A DNA stretch of 64,000 bases from Caldilineaceae bacterium (GTDB lineage Bacteria > Chloroflexota > Anaerolineae > Caldilineales > Caldilineaceae). Made by a program: the position numbers and the translations under genes. Positions 46,922-55,793 of the stretch are shown here, one piece after another; position 1 is the first letter of the stretch, and each line of letters opens with the position of its first letter. Under the pieces are notes generated by a model. It ran no database searches, was not told the origin of the DNA, and was given only the letters and a program-made list of their open reading frames with translations. The DNA is taken from the NCBI GenBank assembly GCA_026645575.1, contig JAPKMW010000007.1:133977-197976 (forward strand). Reading direction: 5' to 3'.

Positions 46922-47791
46922 ATGGCTGAATCACCGGCGCATAAGTTTGGTCAAGTGATTGGTGGCTTGTTGGAAGCGGTTGTCCAGCCGCCGCTGGCGC
47001 ATTTTTGTGAACGGCATGCCTTGTATTTGGATTATCAGTTGCAAAAGCGATCCGTACGCCGCGGACGCAAAGTCAGTTGGGAAGATCCGTATGGCAATCT
47101 GCACGATCTTGATTTTGTCATTGAACGCGGGGGTAGTGACCAGAAATTAGGCCAGCCGGTGGCCTTTATTGAAGTGGCCTGGCGCCGGTATACCAAGCAT
47201 TCACGCAACAAAGCCCAAGAAATTCAAGGGGCAATTTTGCCGCTGGCAGAGCGCTATAAATGGAATAACTCATTTTTAGGCGTCGTTTTGGCTGGTGAAT
47301 TTACCGCAACCTCGCTGGATCAACTGCGTTCGCTGGGGTTCCATGTCCTCTATTTTCCCTATGCAACCTTAGTTGCTGCCTTTGCCGCGGTCGCTATTGA
47401 TATCCGCTTTGATGAAGAGACTGCCGATGAGGAATTCCGTCGCGTGGCCAATCTGATTGTCGCCGCGCCGCCTGAAACGCTCCAGCGCATAAAAGCCCAT
47501 TTGATCGAAGCGAATGCGACCCAAATCGCGACCTTTTTTGCTGCGCTTGAAGCGCGCTTTGGTCGATCCATTCACCGGGTCCAGATTATTCCTCTGTACG
47601 GACGCATCAATGAGTTTGCGACCCTAGATTCTGCCCTACAATTTCTCGACGCCCATCCCATATATGAAGGCTCCGGTGAATTTCGGAAGTATGAAGTCAG
47701 GGTTGAATTTTCGGATGGCGACAAAGTGGAAGCCTCGTTGAAGACCAAGCAAAGCGTCCGCGAATTTTTGAACTTGATTGCCATGCAGTGA
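46922..47791 (+). CDS. Putative restriction endonuclease partner (PD-(D/E)xK-like)
   Basis: A 289-residue protein directly coupled to the methylase. A possible PD-(D/E)xK core is seen at DLDFVIERGG (Asp62/Asp64) and, about 20 residues on, FIEVAWRR (Glu84), but the usual Lys two residues after the Glu is an Ala, so the active site is non-canonical. A second half (residues 150-289) is helical then beta-rich and may bind DNA. Methylase coupling is the main reason for calling it a restriction enzyme. There is no signal peptide. An alternative is an accessory protein of the methylase. Confidence 0.62.
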   Translation: MAESPAHKFGQVIGGLLEAVVQPPLAHFCERHALYLDYQLQKRSVRRGRKVSWEDPYGNLHDLDFVIERGGSDQKLGQPVAFIEVAWRRYTKHSRNKAQEIQGAILPLAERYKWNNSFLGVVLAGEFTATSLDQLRSLGFHVLYFPYATLVAAFAAVAIDIRFDEETADEEFRRVANLIVAAPPETLQRIKAHLIEANATQIATFFAALEARFGRSIHRVQIIPLYGRINEFATLDSALQFLDAHPIYEGSGEFRKYEVRVEFSDGDKVEASLKTKQSVREFLNLIAMQ

Positions 47792-47798
47792 GTGGCGC

Positions 47799-47867
47799 GC
47801 AACCATCGGCTGCCCTTCTCCTGACCGCAAACACAACAGCGGATTCAGTGAGCAACCGATGGTTTGC
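47799..47867. terminator. Hairpin between convergent genes
   Basis: GCAACCATCGGCTGC (47799-47813) pairs imperfectly with GCAACCGATGGTTTGC (47852-47867), and an inner GACCGCAAAC..GCGGATTC may also fold. It separates the nuclease gene (+) from the mannonate dehydratase-like gene (-), so it can serve as a two-way terminator. Confidence 0.45.
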
Positions 47868-47950
47868 CAGCGTACTGGAAACGAAGCGAATGGGGGGCGC
47901 AAAGCGTTGATCCGTCGTAGGCCCGCACCGCCATGAAAATCCGCTGCTGC

Positions 47951-48958
47951 CTACATCCGTTGTTGTGTCTTGTTCACCAGGTCGATGAGGGCGGTCATAT
48001 AGCCAATGGCATAGGCGCGACCGCGGTGGCCCCAGCGGGTGTCATCGATCATGTCTGGCACATGATCGTCGATGAGGAAACCCGTAAAGCCATTCTCCTT
48101 GAGCGCTTTCATCACTTCAAATTTGTCAAAGTTGCCTTCATTGATAAAGCACTCGGTAAAGTTATCTGCTTCGCCCACTACATCCCGGAAATGGACGTAC
48201 AGGAGCTTGCCGCGCGGGGCGAAGTAGCGGATGCCCCGTAGCACATTCTCCATACCGCCCATCTCCGACCAGCAGCCGGTGCAGAAGTTGAGGCCGAGAT
48301 GGGGGCTGTCGATGGTGTCGGTCATCCGTTTGAAGCCCTCAAAGTTGCGAAAGATGCGGGCAACGCCACCCAGCGACTCAACGGGCGGGTCGTCGGGATG
48401 CACGGCAAAGGTCACGCCCACCTCCTCCGCCACCGGCAACACCTGCGCCATGTAGTAGGTGAAGTTCGCCCACATCTCCTCTTCGGTGAAGACGCGCCCG
48501 TGCGTAAGTTGATCCGCCGGGTGGTCCGCCAGCGTGAAGCGGCGAGCCGAGGCGCCGCCCCGCCGCTTGGCGCGCGGTTCGGTACTCCAAACGCCACTCG
48601 GCATCCAGTGAATGCCCAGGATCGGAATGCCGGCGCGACCCATGTTGCGGATGGTGTTCTGCATGTGGGCAATCTGCTCATCGCGACCGGGCAGACCCAG
48701 CATCACCTTATCGTAGAAGGGAATTGGCACATTTTCCAGCGACATCAGGCGCAGGCCATGCTGTTCGACCTTCTTGCGGGCCGCCAGCAGATCTTCATAT
48801 TCCCACTGCGCTTCCCCGGGAAAGCTGGCCGTGTTCAGTTGGATGTCTTGCGCCCCCAGTTGGGCAATATAGGTGAGCATATCAGCGGAAGGCTCGCGGA
48901 ACTGGCCGAGCGCAATGCGGATTTCCTTGGGCATACTGTCGAGTAAACGAGCGGTCAT
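47951..48958 (-). CDS. Mannonate dehydratase (UxuA-like)
   Basis: A 335-residue TIM-barrel protein of the UxuA group, which dehydrates D-mannonate to 2-keto-3-deoxygluconate. The metal/active-site blocks are visible: FAVHPDDPPVESLGG, NFCTGCWSEMG with the Cys ligand, LLYVHFRDV and FLIDDHVPDM. GGAGAAACTG precedes the ATG. It is the last gene of the minus-strand sugar-acid cluster; an SDR and an HpcH/HpaI aldolase upstream on the same strand could act before and after it. A related aldonate is possible as substrate. Confidence 0.82.
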   Translation of the reverse strand: MTARLLDSMPKEIRIALGQFREPSADMLTYIAQLGAQDIQLNTASFPGEAQWEYEDLLAARKKVEQHGLRLMSLENVPIPFYDKVMLGLPGRDEQIAHMQNTIRNMGRAGIPILGIHWMPSGVWSTEPRAKRRGGASARRFTLADHPADQLTHGRVFTEEEMWANFTYYMAQVLPVAEEVGVTFAVHPDDPPVESLGGVARIFRNFEGFKRMTDTIDSPHLGLNFCTGCWSEMGGMENVLRGIRYFAPRGKLLYVHFRDVVGEADNFTECFINEGNFDKFEVMKALKENGFTGFLIDDHVPDMIDDTRWGHRGRAYAIGYMTALIDLVNKTQQRM

Positions 48959-48982
48959 ACAGTTTCTCCAATCTTTGACGAT

Positions 48983-49162
48983 AGGGTGTTGTTGATGAAG
49001 TCATGATCGGTGGAAACGTCCCAGCCATATCACCGCGGATCCTATGATTCGCAAATCACGCTAGGGGAAAAAGATTCGCTAATTCCTGGATTCGCGGTGA
49101 TATGGGCCAGACGATACAACCCATCAAGACTTCGTTGACAAAACAATTAGGGTGTTGTTGAT
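48983..49162. repeat. GATTCGC-family hairpin bracketed by a 15-bp direct repeat
   Basis: The hairpin arms are ATATCACCGCGGATCC... (from 49027) and ...GGATTCGCGGTGATAT (to 49103), with GATTCGCAAAT/GATTCGCTAAT words inside. An exact 15-bp direct repeat TAGGGTGTTGTTGAT occurs outside it at 48983-48997 and 49148-49162. The hairpin words recur at 5348-5381. The layout suggests an inserted element or a local duplication between the dehydratase and SDR genes. Confidence 0.6.
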
Positions 49163-49180
49163 CAAGGCAGCTATGGACTG

Positions 49181-49933
49181 TTACGGCGTTTCAATCACCG
49201 AAGTGAGGCCGCCATCGACAACGACATAGGTGCCGGTCATATAGGCCGAAAGGTCGGATGCCAGAAAGAGCGCCACGTTGGCAATATCTTCCGGCTGACC
49301 ATTCCGCCGCAGAATACAGTGCTGAGCAATCTGCTGGCGTTGTTCCGGCGTGACATCTTTCCACAAACCAGTTTCGACGGCGCCGGGCAGGATGGCATTG
49401 ACCCGCAGCGTCGGCGCATGGTCAATGGCAAGGGAGCGGGTGAGGGCCAGCACGCCCCCCTTTGCCGCCTGATAGGCCGAAGCATTCGCATAGCCACGAA
49501 TTGAATGCACCGAGCCGGTGATGATCATCACCCCGCCGCCGTCGGCCAGCATCCGGGGGACAGCGCAGTGGGCGATCATCCAGGTCGCTTTCAGGCAGAT
49601 GGCAATCGTCCAATCCCAGTCGGCCTCGCTGATTTCGGGCGCCGTCCCGCCGATGGAAGCGGCGGCGTTGCTATGAATAATATCAAGGCGGCCATAGTGC
49701 TGGTAGGCAGCGTCGATCATGGCGCGCACTTGCTCCATTTTGCCCACATCGGTCTGGATAAAAACGCTATCGCCGCCAGCCGCACGAACCGCATCGACCG
49801 TCGCCTGGCCGTCCTCAACATTCACATCGACCACAACCACTTTTGCGCCTTCACGGGCAAAGAGGTGGGCCGTTGCCCGACCAATGCCCGATCCGGCGCC
49901 GGTAATCAAGGCAACTTTGTTTGCCAGTAGCAT
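49181..49933 (-). CDS. Short-chain dehydrogenase/reductase (SDR)
   Basis: A 250-residue classical SDR. The cofactor motif is LITGAGSGIGRATAHLF; the catalytic Ser is in IITGSVHSIRGYAN and Tyr/Lys in ASAYQAAKGG. VVVDVNVED after the second strand suggests NAD preference. I chose ATG 49933 where the Rossmann fold begins; the longer frame adds an unlikely 15 residues. Its place beside the mannonate dehydratase suggests a sugar-acid oxidoreductase (fructuronate or gluconate type), by context only. Confidence 0.85.
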   Translation of the reverse strand: MLLANKVALITGAGSGIGRATAHLFAREGAKVVVVDVNVEDGQATVDAVRAAGGDSVFIQTDVGKMEQVRAMIDAAYQHYGRLDIIHSNAAASIGGTAPEISEADWDWTIAICLKATWMIAHCAVPRMLADGGGVMIITGSVHSIRGYANASAYQAAKGGVLALTRSLAIDHAPTLRVNAILPGAVETGLWKDVTPEQRQQIAQHCILRRNGQPEDIANVALFLASDLSAYMTGTYVVVDGGLTSVIETP

Positions 49934-49983
49934 AGCTCTTGTTTCCTCGAAGAAAAATGTTCGTAACGATTCTGCCAACGATT

Positions 49984-50058
49984 GACAGACGCGGATTCGG
50001 GTGACGCGGATTTTGATTGTACAGGAAGCTAATCCGCGTCACTCAAATCCGCGTCTGT
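49984..50058. repeat. ACAGACGCGGATT hairpin
   Basis: ACAGACGCGGATT (from 49985) is perfectly mirrored by AATCCGCGTCTGT, and an inner word GTGACGCGGATT pairs with AATCCGCGTCAC. The arms are thus two mirrored tandem words. It lies between the 2-hydroxyacid dehydrogenase and SDR genes on the minus strand. Confidence 0.7.
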
Positions 50059-50072
50059 ACCCTCTCATCGCA

Positions 50073-51056
50073 TCAAGCCACAAGATAAAGCGGTTCCAGC
50101 CCGGCGGCAAGGCGATCCACATTGTCGGCGCAACACTGGGCGCGTTTGCGCGAGGTGCCGTCGGTGGTGCCGGCGGTGTGGGGCATGGTGATGACGTTGG
50201 GCAGATGAAAGAGGGGCGCGCTGACATCCGGTGGCTCCTGGCTAAAGGCATCCAACCCGGCGCCGCCCAGTTTGCCGGCCAGCAGCGCTCTTTCCAATGC
50301 CGCTTCATCGACCAGCGCACCACGCGCGACATTGATCAAAAAGGCGTCCGGTTTCATCAAAGCCAGGCGGCTGGCGTCAATGATGTGGTGGGTCTCCACG
50401 TTGAGGTGCAGGTGAAGCGAAAGAATGTCCACCTCTGCCACAACGCGATCCAGATCCGCTGGCGTGCCGACAAACTCCAAACCATACGTTTGCACTTCGG
50501 CGGCGCTGACTTCGCGCACATCAATGGCCGAGAGGCGCAACCCAAAGGCTTTGGCCCGTTTTGCCAGTTCGATCCCGCTGGCGCCAAAGCCGATAATACC
50601 GAGACGCAAGCCTTCTAGCTCCCGTCCCAGCGGTTCATACAACTTGCCCTGTTGGAGATTGGCCTGGGCCACCGGATACTTGCGCGCCAACATCAGAATA
50701 AACATCATGGCACATTCGGCCAGCGCCGTAGCGCTAAAGGGGCCGGGACAATTGGCCACCGGCATCCCTTTGGCGCGCCAATACGCCAGGTCAAAATGGT
50801 CCAGCCCCGTCCCCAGCACTTGCCAGAGCTTGGCAGAACCGGCCACATCGAGCATTTCGCGCGTACCGGCTGAACCACCGTGGTCGATCACCACATCAAC
50901 ATCAGCAAATTGGGGCGCCAGCGGTTGGCTTCTATCCAAAATCCGCAGGTTGTGCCGATCCCCAATCGCCGCCACCACATCTTCGCCCCAAGGCGTAAAG
51001 AGTTCCGGGCGCACCGGGTGGGTGAGAAAGAGAACGTTGAGGCGTTTGGTTGTCAT
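50073..51056 (-). CDS. D-isomer-specific 2-hydroxyacid dehydrogenase 1
   Basis: A 327-residue NAD(P)-dependent dehydrogenase. The NAD motif is LGIIGFGASGIELAKRA with AIDVREV after the second strand; the catalytic Arg region is INVARGALVDEAAL, and the His is in TMPHTAGTTDG. It interconverts 2-hydroxy and 2-keto acids such as glyoxylate/hydroxypyruvate. I chose ATG 51056, with AAGGAATTGCTC before it; the longer frame would translate the TGACAAGG repeat. It lies between SDR and aldolase genes in the sugar-acid cluster and could reduce or make a keto-acid intermediate. Confidence 0.86.
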   Translation of the reverse strand: MTTKRLNVLFLTHPVRPELFTPWGEDVVAAIGDRHNLRILDRSQPLAPQFADVDVVIDHGGSAGTREMLDVAGSAKLWQVLGTGLDHFDLAYWRAKGMPVANCPGPFSATALAECAMMFILMLARKYPVAQANLQQGKLYEPLGRELEGLRLGIIGFGASGIELAKRAKAFGLRLSAIDVREVSAAEVQTYGLEFVGTPADLDRVVAEVDILSLHLHLNVETHHIIDASRLALMKPDAFLINVARGALVDEAALERALLAGKLGGAGLDAFSQEPPDVSAPLFHLPNVITMPHTAGTTDGTSRKRAQCCADNVDRLAAGLEPLYLVA

Positions 51057-51066
51057 GAGCAATTCC

Positions 51067-51131
51067 TTGACAAGGTGACAGGGTAACAGGTGACAAGGTG
51101 AAGGGGTGACATCGCCTAACTTCACCTTGTC
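51067..51131. repeat. TGACAAGG-word repeat, third copy
   Basis: Tandem TTGACAAGG/TGACAGGG/TGACAAGG words, with GACAAGGTGAA (51092-51102) mirrored by TTCACCTTGTC (51121-51131). It sits, like the other two copies (24307, 27347), in the gap just before a start codon inside an operon, here on the minus strand. Confidence 0.7.
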
Positions 51132-51134
51132 TGT

Positions 51135-51896
51135 TTATTTGTGAAAGGCCGCCACAGCGGTACGCGCCGCCCCCACGAGCAGATGATAGTCCGTGCTATA
51201 GCTCAACATGGTGTAACCCTCGGCGCGGCGCTGGTGCAGTTGATCAACGTTGCCGACGCCCATGCCGATGGCGACGCCGTGGCGTTGACCGATGGCGAGG
51301 GCGCGCTGGTAGATCGCCTCCACTTCAGGAAACGGTTGGTGAAAGGGGTTCAGCCCCAGCGCGAGACAGAGGTCAAAGGGGCCAAAGTAGAGTGCATCCA
51401 CGCCCGGCACGGCGGCAATTGCCGCTAGATTTTCCACCGCCTCGCGCGTCTCAATGATAAGGACGACCAGGAGATTGTCGTTGGCTCGTTGGAAGTAATC
51501 TTCATTGTCAAAGGTATAGCGCGAGGCCCGCAAGGCGCCGAAACTGCGCGTTCCCTGCGGCGGGTAGCGGGTGGCGCGCACAATCGCCGCCGCTTCCTCT
51601 GCCGTCTTGACCAGCGGCACGACAATGCCCAGCGCACCCATATCCAGCGCCCGCTGACTATAGACCGGATTGGCCGACGGCACGCGAACCAGGGGAATCG
51701 TCTCGCTGCCGTTGAGCGCCATCAACATCTGTTGGACTTCGGCGGCGTCGAGGGCGTTGTGTTCCGTCTCGATCACTAGCCAGTCAAAGCCGGCGTGGGC
51801 CAGCAATTCGGCAACATTGGGGCTGCCCAACCCCAAAAAACAACCCAACGTTGCTTCACGGGCCAGCAATTTCTGGCGAACATGGTTAGTGCGCAT
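51135..51896 (-). CDS. HpcH/HpaI-family class II aldolase
   Basis: A 253-residue aldolase of the HpaI/RhmA group. Blocks are LGLGSPNVAELLAHAGFDWL, VIETEHNALD, the metal Glu in LIIETREAVEN and the metal Asp in YFGPFDLCLALG. These enzymes cleave 2-keto-3-deoxy sugar acids to pyruvate and an aldehyde. This is the logical step after a mannonate dehydratase, found three genes downstream. AAGGAG precedes the ATG. Specificity (gluconate, rhamnonate or heptanedioate type) cannot be read directly. Confidence 0.85.
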   Translation of the reverse strand: MRTNHVRQKLLAREATLGCFLGLGSPNVAELLAHAGFDWLVIETEHNALDAAEVQQMLMALNGSETIPLVRVPSANPVYSQRALDMGALGIVVPLVKTAEEAAAIVRATRYPPQGTRSFGALRASRYTFDNEDYFQRANDNLLVVLIIETREAVENLAAIAAVPGVDALYFGPFDLCLALGLNPFHQPFPEVEAIYQRALAIGQRHGVAIGMGVGNVDQLHQRRAEGYTMLSYSTDYHLLVGAARTAVAAFHK

Positions 51897-51953
51897 CAGT
51901 TTAGCTCCTTACCCAATCCCAGTCGATTTTAATTGTCATTTTCGTTCTCCTGA

Positions 51954-52748
51954 TTACGAACTGGGCCGCCGGCGCGGTTTGAAAGGCTGGATAATCGCCA
52001 GCCGTTCGGGCGTCAATCGGGCGACCAGTTCGGCGGAGGGTTCATAGCCAAAGCGGTGGGCATACATGGCCGGCACGTAACGGATGGTGATCATCCGGCG
52101 CTGACCAGGGTTGATGCGCTGGGCCGAGCCGTGACACAGGGCGTCGTTAAAGAGCAAGGCATCCCCCGCCTTGAGGTGAACTTCCACAGCGCCGATAAGC
52201 TGTTCGCCTGAACCCTGGCTGATGCCGCCGCGGCGATCCTGTTGGGGATGAGGGAAGTCAGACTTGTGGCTGCCGGGGATGACCACCGTAGCGCCGTCGC
52301 CCGGCCCCACATCGGTCAAGGGGGCCAGCAGCGAGAGCATACTACAGACCCATTGACCATTGCGTCGTCCACTGCGCACATGGTGATCCACATTGTGACC
52401 GCCTGAATGGACGCCAATGTAACCGCCGGACTCGCGCACGTTGATGAAAATTTCGTAGATGTAGGGTTTGGTGCTGGGGCCAAGATAGTGGCGTGCCTGT
52501 GCGATCCAGGCGGGATGGTCGATCAGCCGCTCAAAAATCTCGCCGCCCTCGATAATATCTTGCAGGTTGATGCCGTCAATGCCGCCATAGGATTGGGTGT
52601 AGACATTGCCGAACCACTGGCCGGTCTGCAACGGCGGCAGGGCGTCGATCCAGGCGTTGAGCGCGGCCAGATGGTCGCGCTCCAGCGCCTGGGGGATGAC
52701 GGTGTACCCTTGCAGGTCGAAGAGATACTCATCCATCGGTGTCAGCAT
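51954..52748 (-). CDS. Phytanoyl-CoA dioxygenase (PhyH) family protein 5, unusual iron site
   Basis: A 264-residue PhyH-fold protein. The distal His lies in NDALCHGSAQR and the core GDGATVVIPGSHKSDF is well kept. At the first iron site there is no H-x-D: the region reads YIGVHSGGHNVDHHV, giving H114-S-G116, with an H118-x-x-D121 shortly after. An H-x-G/A in place of H-x-D is known from Fe/2-oxoglutarate halogenases, where chloride replaces the carboxylate; many environmental relatives with HGG-type motifs are simply uncharacterised. AAAGGA precedes the start with a long spacing. Confidence 0.72.
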   Translation of the reverse strand: MLTPMDEYLFDLQGYTVIPQALERDHLAALNAWIDALPPLQTGQWFGNVYTQSYGGIDGINLQDIIEGGEIFERLIDHPAWIAQARHYLGPSTKPYIYEIFINVRESGGYIGVHSGGHNVDHHVRSGRRNGQWVCSMLSLLAPLTDVGPGDGATVVIPGSHKSDFPHPQQDRRGGISQGSGEQLIGAVEVHLKAGDALLFNDALCHGSAQRINPGQRRMITIRYVPAMYAHRFGYEPSAELVARLTPERLAIIQPFKPRRRPSS

Positions 52749-52833
52749 ACACGAGCATTCCTTTCTGTCAAAGCAAATCTATCGGCTTATCAACTGCTGG
52801 TCATGAAAAAGAGAGTTGTCCTCCTGGCACAGT

Positions 52834-54762
52834 TTACGGCAACGGCTCTTTGTAACGCTCAAGCAGTAGCTCGATCACGGTTGCACATGACCAGTTGTAA
52901 TCTGGAAAGCCGATTGCCTGGTGCGCATCCCAGCCCAGGCCCGTGGCCGAATTATAGTTTTCATGTAACCACGGTGTACGCAAGAACAACGCGAGAATGC
53001 GATCAGCCGTGGCTTCGGCTTCGGCCTGGTAGCCGTTGTGCCAGAGAAGCTGAATCATCCAGTAGACAAAGTGCGGCCAGATGCGGCCACGCCAGTAGCC
53101 ATTCGGGTCATACGTCGGGTCGTCGTAGGAGACGCTGGGAAAGGGTTTTTCGCCAAAGAATTCGTTGGGGTTCAGCATGTGTTGTTCGATGATTCTGTGG
53201 ATCTCAGCCTGGGGGAGGGGCACGCCGGCCCACAGCGGGAGGAACATGTTGGGGGTTTTCACCCGACTGAACGGTTCGTTGGTTCCCACCTTGACATCAT
53301 AGAACATGGCATCCTGCGGGAAGTACATGACCTCAACAATTTGTTGCCCCAACGCTGCTGCTTGCGCTTGCCAAGCGGTCGCCTCCTCTGGCAGATGCAA
53401 GGTGTGCGCAATGGCGGCCAGACACTTTAGCTCCATGACGATAAAGGCGTTTAAATCCGGGGACTCCAGGCCGTAGATCCATTCGTTGCCTTGCGGACGG
53501 CCATAGACCGGGTCAAAGCGGGGCGAATTATCCGCGATCTGGCCGGCGTTGTAATACTGTGCCAACCCGCGTGCTGAACTGTGGTATTTCAACCAGAAAC
53601 GAAGCTGCGCCGCCAGGCTTGGGTAAACTTGTGCGAGCCAGTCACGGTCTTGGCTCACCTGATAGGTGGACCAGGCGGCCCAAGTCATAATCGGCGCCTG
53701 CCCTTCGCCGGCGCGGTGGGTGTCGCACAGCGTGCCGGGCATGGCGCCACGGGGGCTGCGGTTGTCAGCAAAACAGGCAATCGCCTCTTGCGCCAACTGC
53801 GGCGCAAATTCGCGCGCGCCGACACAGCTAAAGGCCGTATCCCAAAAGAAGGCAATCGCCAGATGATGTTTCGTCGTCCACGGGATGTGTCGTTGCCCGG
53901 TATAGCCGCCCTCGCCTTGGATAAACAAGCTGTTCAGCGTGGTAATCGCATGGACATAGAGGCGCTGATAGCGCTCCTGCGCATATTTCGGCGGCAGCGC
54001 AGGCGCCCGATTCAGTATGGCCTTGAGCCGCGCCGTTTCTTTGTCCGGTCGCCATTCCTCCGCCATTGGTTGCCAGCTTTGCGCGGCGGCGCGGGCGCGA
54101 CCGCGACTCAACCCAAAGGCCAGCGTGATGGTGAATGCGCACTTTTCCCCAGGAGCAAGGACGCAGTGGCGATCAGCCAAATCGGCAAGGCAGACGGCTT
54201 CGAGCGTTGTCTCCGCCATGCCGGCAACAAACTCGCTCACCCACATGAAATTGCGCCCATGTTCCTGGTGACGGAAAAGGGTTGACCACGAACCTTCCGC
54301 TTCGTCTGCCAGGCTGACGCAGTGGCCGGCGGGAAAGGCGCCCTGCCAATCCGGTTGGACGCCTTTGCCGGGGTAGGCAAACTGCACTGTCAGCGCTCTG
54401 GTGGTTGCGGCCAGGTTTTCGAGCGTGAAGTGAAGCGCCAACCCATTGCGTAACGGCCAAGCCGCCACTGCGGTCAACCGCACCTGCTCCCCCTCGTCAG
54501 TTTCCGTTACCCGGTCCGGGCGAAAGATGCGTGAGGTACAGGCCAGGGGTAAAGGGTGGCCGTTTTCCAGTACCGTCCATGCCAGGAGGCGGTTGGTCAG
54601 CTCTGTGCCGCCCCAACCGATCAGGGCTGTTGCCACTTGTAGCCCGGAAACCGCCGGTTCAGGCCACGTCAGTGCGAGCCAGGAATGGTGATCGCTCCAC
54701 GCCGCTGGCCGCTCGGTATAGGGGACAAGATTGTCAAGGTTTACGTTGTTCGCCCAACTCAT
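52834..54762 (-). CDS. GH63/GH37-like glycoside hydrolase
   Basis: A 642-residue protein with an N-terminal beta-sandwich and a C-terminal (alpha/alpha)6 barrel as in GH63 and trehalase-type enzymes. Blocks are HHLAIAFFWDTAFSCVGA, RGAMPGTL, GQIADNSPRFD (probable acid Asp), YWRGRIWPHFVYWM and LHENYNSATG (probable base Glu). There is no signal peptide, so it acts on imported oligosaccharides, probably glucosidic or mannosylglycerate-like. The start at 54762 overlaps the dehydrogenase stop by 4 bp (ATGA), which decided the start over a longer frame. Confidence 0.78.
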   Translation of the reverse strand: MSWANNVNLDNLVPYTERPAAWSDHHSWLALTWPEPAVSGLQVATALIGWGGTELTNRLLAWTVLENGHPLPLACTSRIFRPDRVTETDEGEQVRLTAVAAWPLRNGLALHFTLENLAATTRALTVQFAYPGKGVQPDWQGAFPAGHCVSLADEAEGSWSTLFRHQEHGRNFMWVSEFVAGMAETTLEAVCLADLADRHCVLAPGEKCAFTITLAFGLSRGRARAAAQSWQPMAEEWRPDKETARLKAILNRAPALPPKYAQERYQRLYVHAITTLNSLFIQGEGGYTGQRHIPWTTKHHLAIAFFWDTAFSCVGAREFAPQLAQEAIACFADNRSPRGAMPGTLCDTHRAGEGQAPIMTWAAWSTYQVSQDRDWLAQVYPSLAAQLRFWLKYHSSARGLAQYYNAGQIADNSPRFDPVYGRPQGNEWIYGLESPDLNAFIVMELKCLAAIAHTLHLPEEATAWQAQAAALGQQIVEVMYFPQDAMFYDVKVGTNEPFSRVKTPNMFLPLWAGVPLPQAEIHRIIEQHMLNPNEFFGEKPFPSVSYDDPTYDPNGYWRGRIWPHFVYWMIQLLWHNGYQAEAEATADRILALFLRTPWLHENYNSATGLGWDAHQAIGFPDYNWSCATVIELLLERYKEPLP

Positions 54763-55745
54763 GGCACATTTTTCCCATTCTCGCCAAACAAGGGCCAAAC
54801 CTCCGGGTTGAGCAAATGGGGCGGTCGTTCACCACGCAATACCTGGAGCGCCTGCTGAATGGCGACCTGCCAGACCCGATCTTTCCCGGCGATAGTCGCC
54901 CCGGCAATATGAGGTGTCGCCACCACGTCAAGCCGTTGCAACAACGGGTGATCGGGCGCAGGCGGCTCGCGCTCAAAGACATCCAGGCCGGCGCCTTGTA
55001 GATGGCCCCGTTCCAGCGCCGCAAGTAAGGCTGACTCATCGACCAATCCACCACGAGCGGCATTGATCAGGATGGCGCCGGGCTTCATCTGTGCCATCCG
55101 TTCGGCATTGATCAGGTGGTGGGTTGCTGGTGTCAAGGGCAGGTGAAGAGAAACTACATCGGCGGCGGCTAAGAGCGCGTCCAGGGTTGGCGCCAGTTCG
55201 ACGCCCAACGCAGCGGCCTGTTCTGCCGGGATCAACGGGTCATAGGCCAGCACCCGCATCTCCAGCGCAAACGCCATGCGCGCCACCTGCCGGCCAATCC
55301 GCCCCAGGCCAACCAGACCCAGCGTGCGGTTGTAGAGTTCAAGGCCATTATTGGCGCTGAAAAAATCTTTCTGTTCACCGTGTTTGACCGCGGCTTCAAC
55401 CGGTTTGATTTGCTTGGCAACGGCCATCAGCAGCGTGAAGGCATGTTCAGCGGTGGAAATGGTGGGCGCCTCCGGGGCATTGCAAACAGCCACACCACGT
55501 GCCGTGGCATCGGCCAGCACAATGTTGTCAAAACCGATGCCGGTGCGGCTGATCACCCGCAGCGTCGGGACTCCATCCAGAAAGGCGCCGTCATAGCGAA
55601 TGCGCGCCCCGGCAATGATCGCCTGGGCGCCGGGCAACGCGGCTAGGGGATTTTCGGCATTACCCGCGCCTACATAAAGAGCAACGCCTTCTAACAAAGG
55701 CAGGTATTTTGTTGGTAATTCTCTTTCACACCAGAGATGGTGCAT
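54759..55745 (-). CDS. D-isomer-specific 2-hydroxyacid dehydrogenase 2
   Basis: A 328-residue enzyme. The NAD motif is LGLVGLGRIGRQVARMAF followed by VLAYDPL; the Arg block is INAARGGLVDESALLAAL and the catalytic His is in VATPHIAGAT. It resembles phosphoglycerate or hydroxypyruvate dehydrogenases without the ACT domain. GGAG lies 6 nt before ATG 55745, so the 13-codon longer frame is rejected. It is translationally coupled to the downstream glycosidase gene. It is not a close duplicate of the enzyme at 50073-51056. Confidence 0.85.
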   Translation of the reverse strand: MHHLWCERELPTKYLPLLEGVALYVGAGNAENPLAALPGAQAIIAGARIRYDGAFLDGVPTLRVISRTGIGFDNIVLADATARGVAVCNAPEAPTISTAEHAFTLLMAVAKQIKPVEAAVKHGEQKDFFSANNGLELYNRTLGLVGLGRIGRQVARMAFALEMRVLAYDPLIPAEQAAALGVELAPTLDALLAAADVVSLHLPLTPATHHLINAERMAQMKPGAILINAARGGLVDESALLAALERGHLQGAGLDVFEREPPAPDHPLLQRLDVVATPHIAGATIAGKDRVWQVAIQQALQVLRGERPPHLLNPEVWPLFGENGKNVP

Positions 55746-55793
55746 AGGTGGCTCCATTGGTTCAGTAGATGTGGCGGTCCGCACAAGTACACC

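Noticed and set aside
51057..51125. Upstream N-terminal extension of the 2-hydroxyacid dehydrogenase
   Set aside because: It is made of TGACAAGG repeat words; the family start and ribosome site fit ATG 51056.
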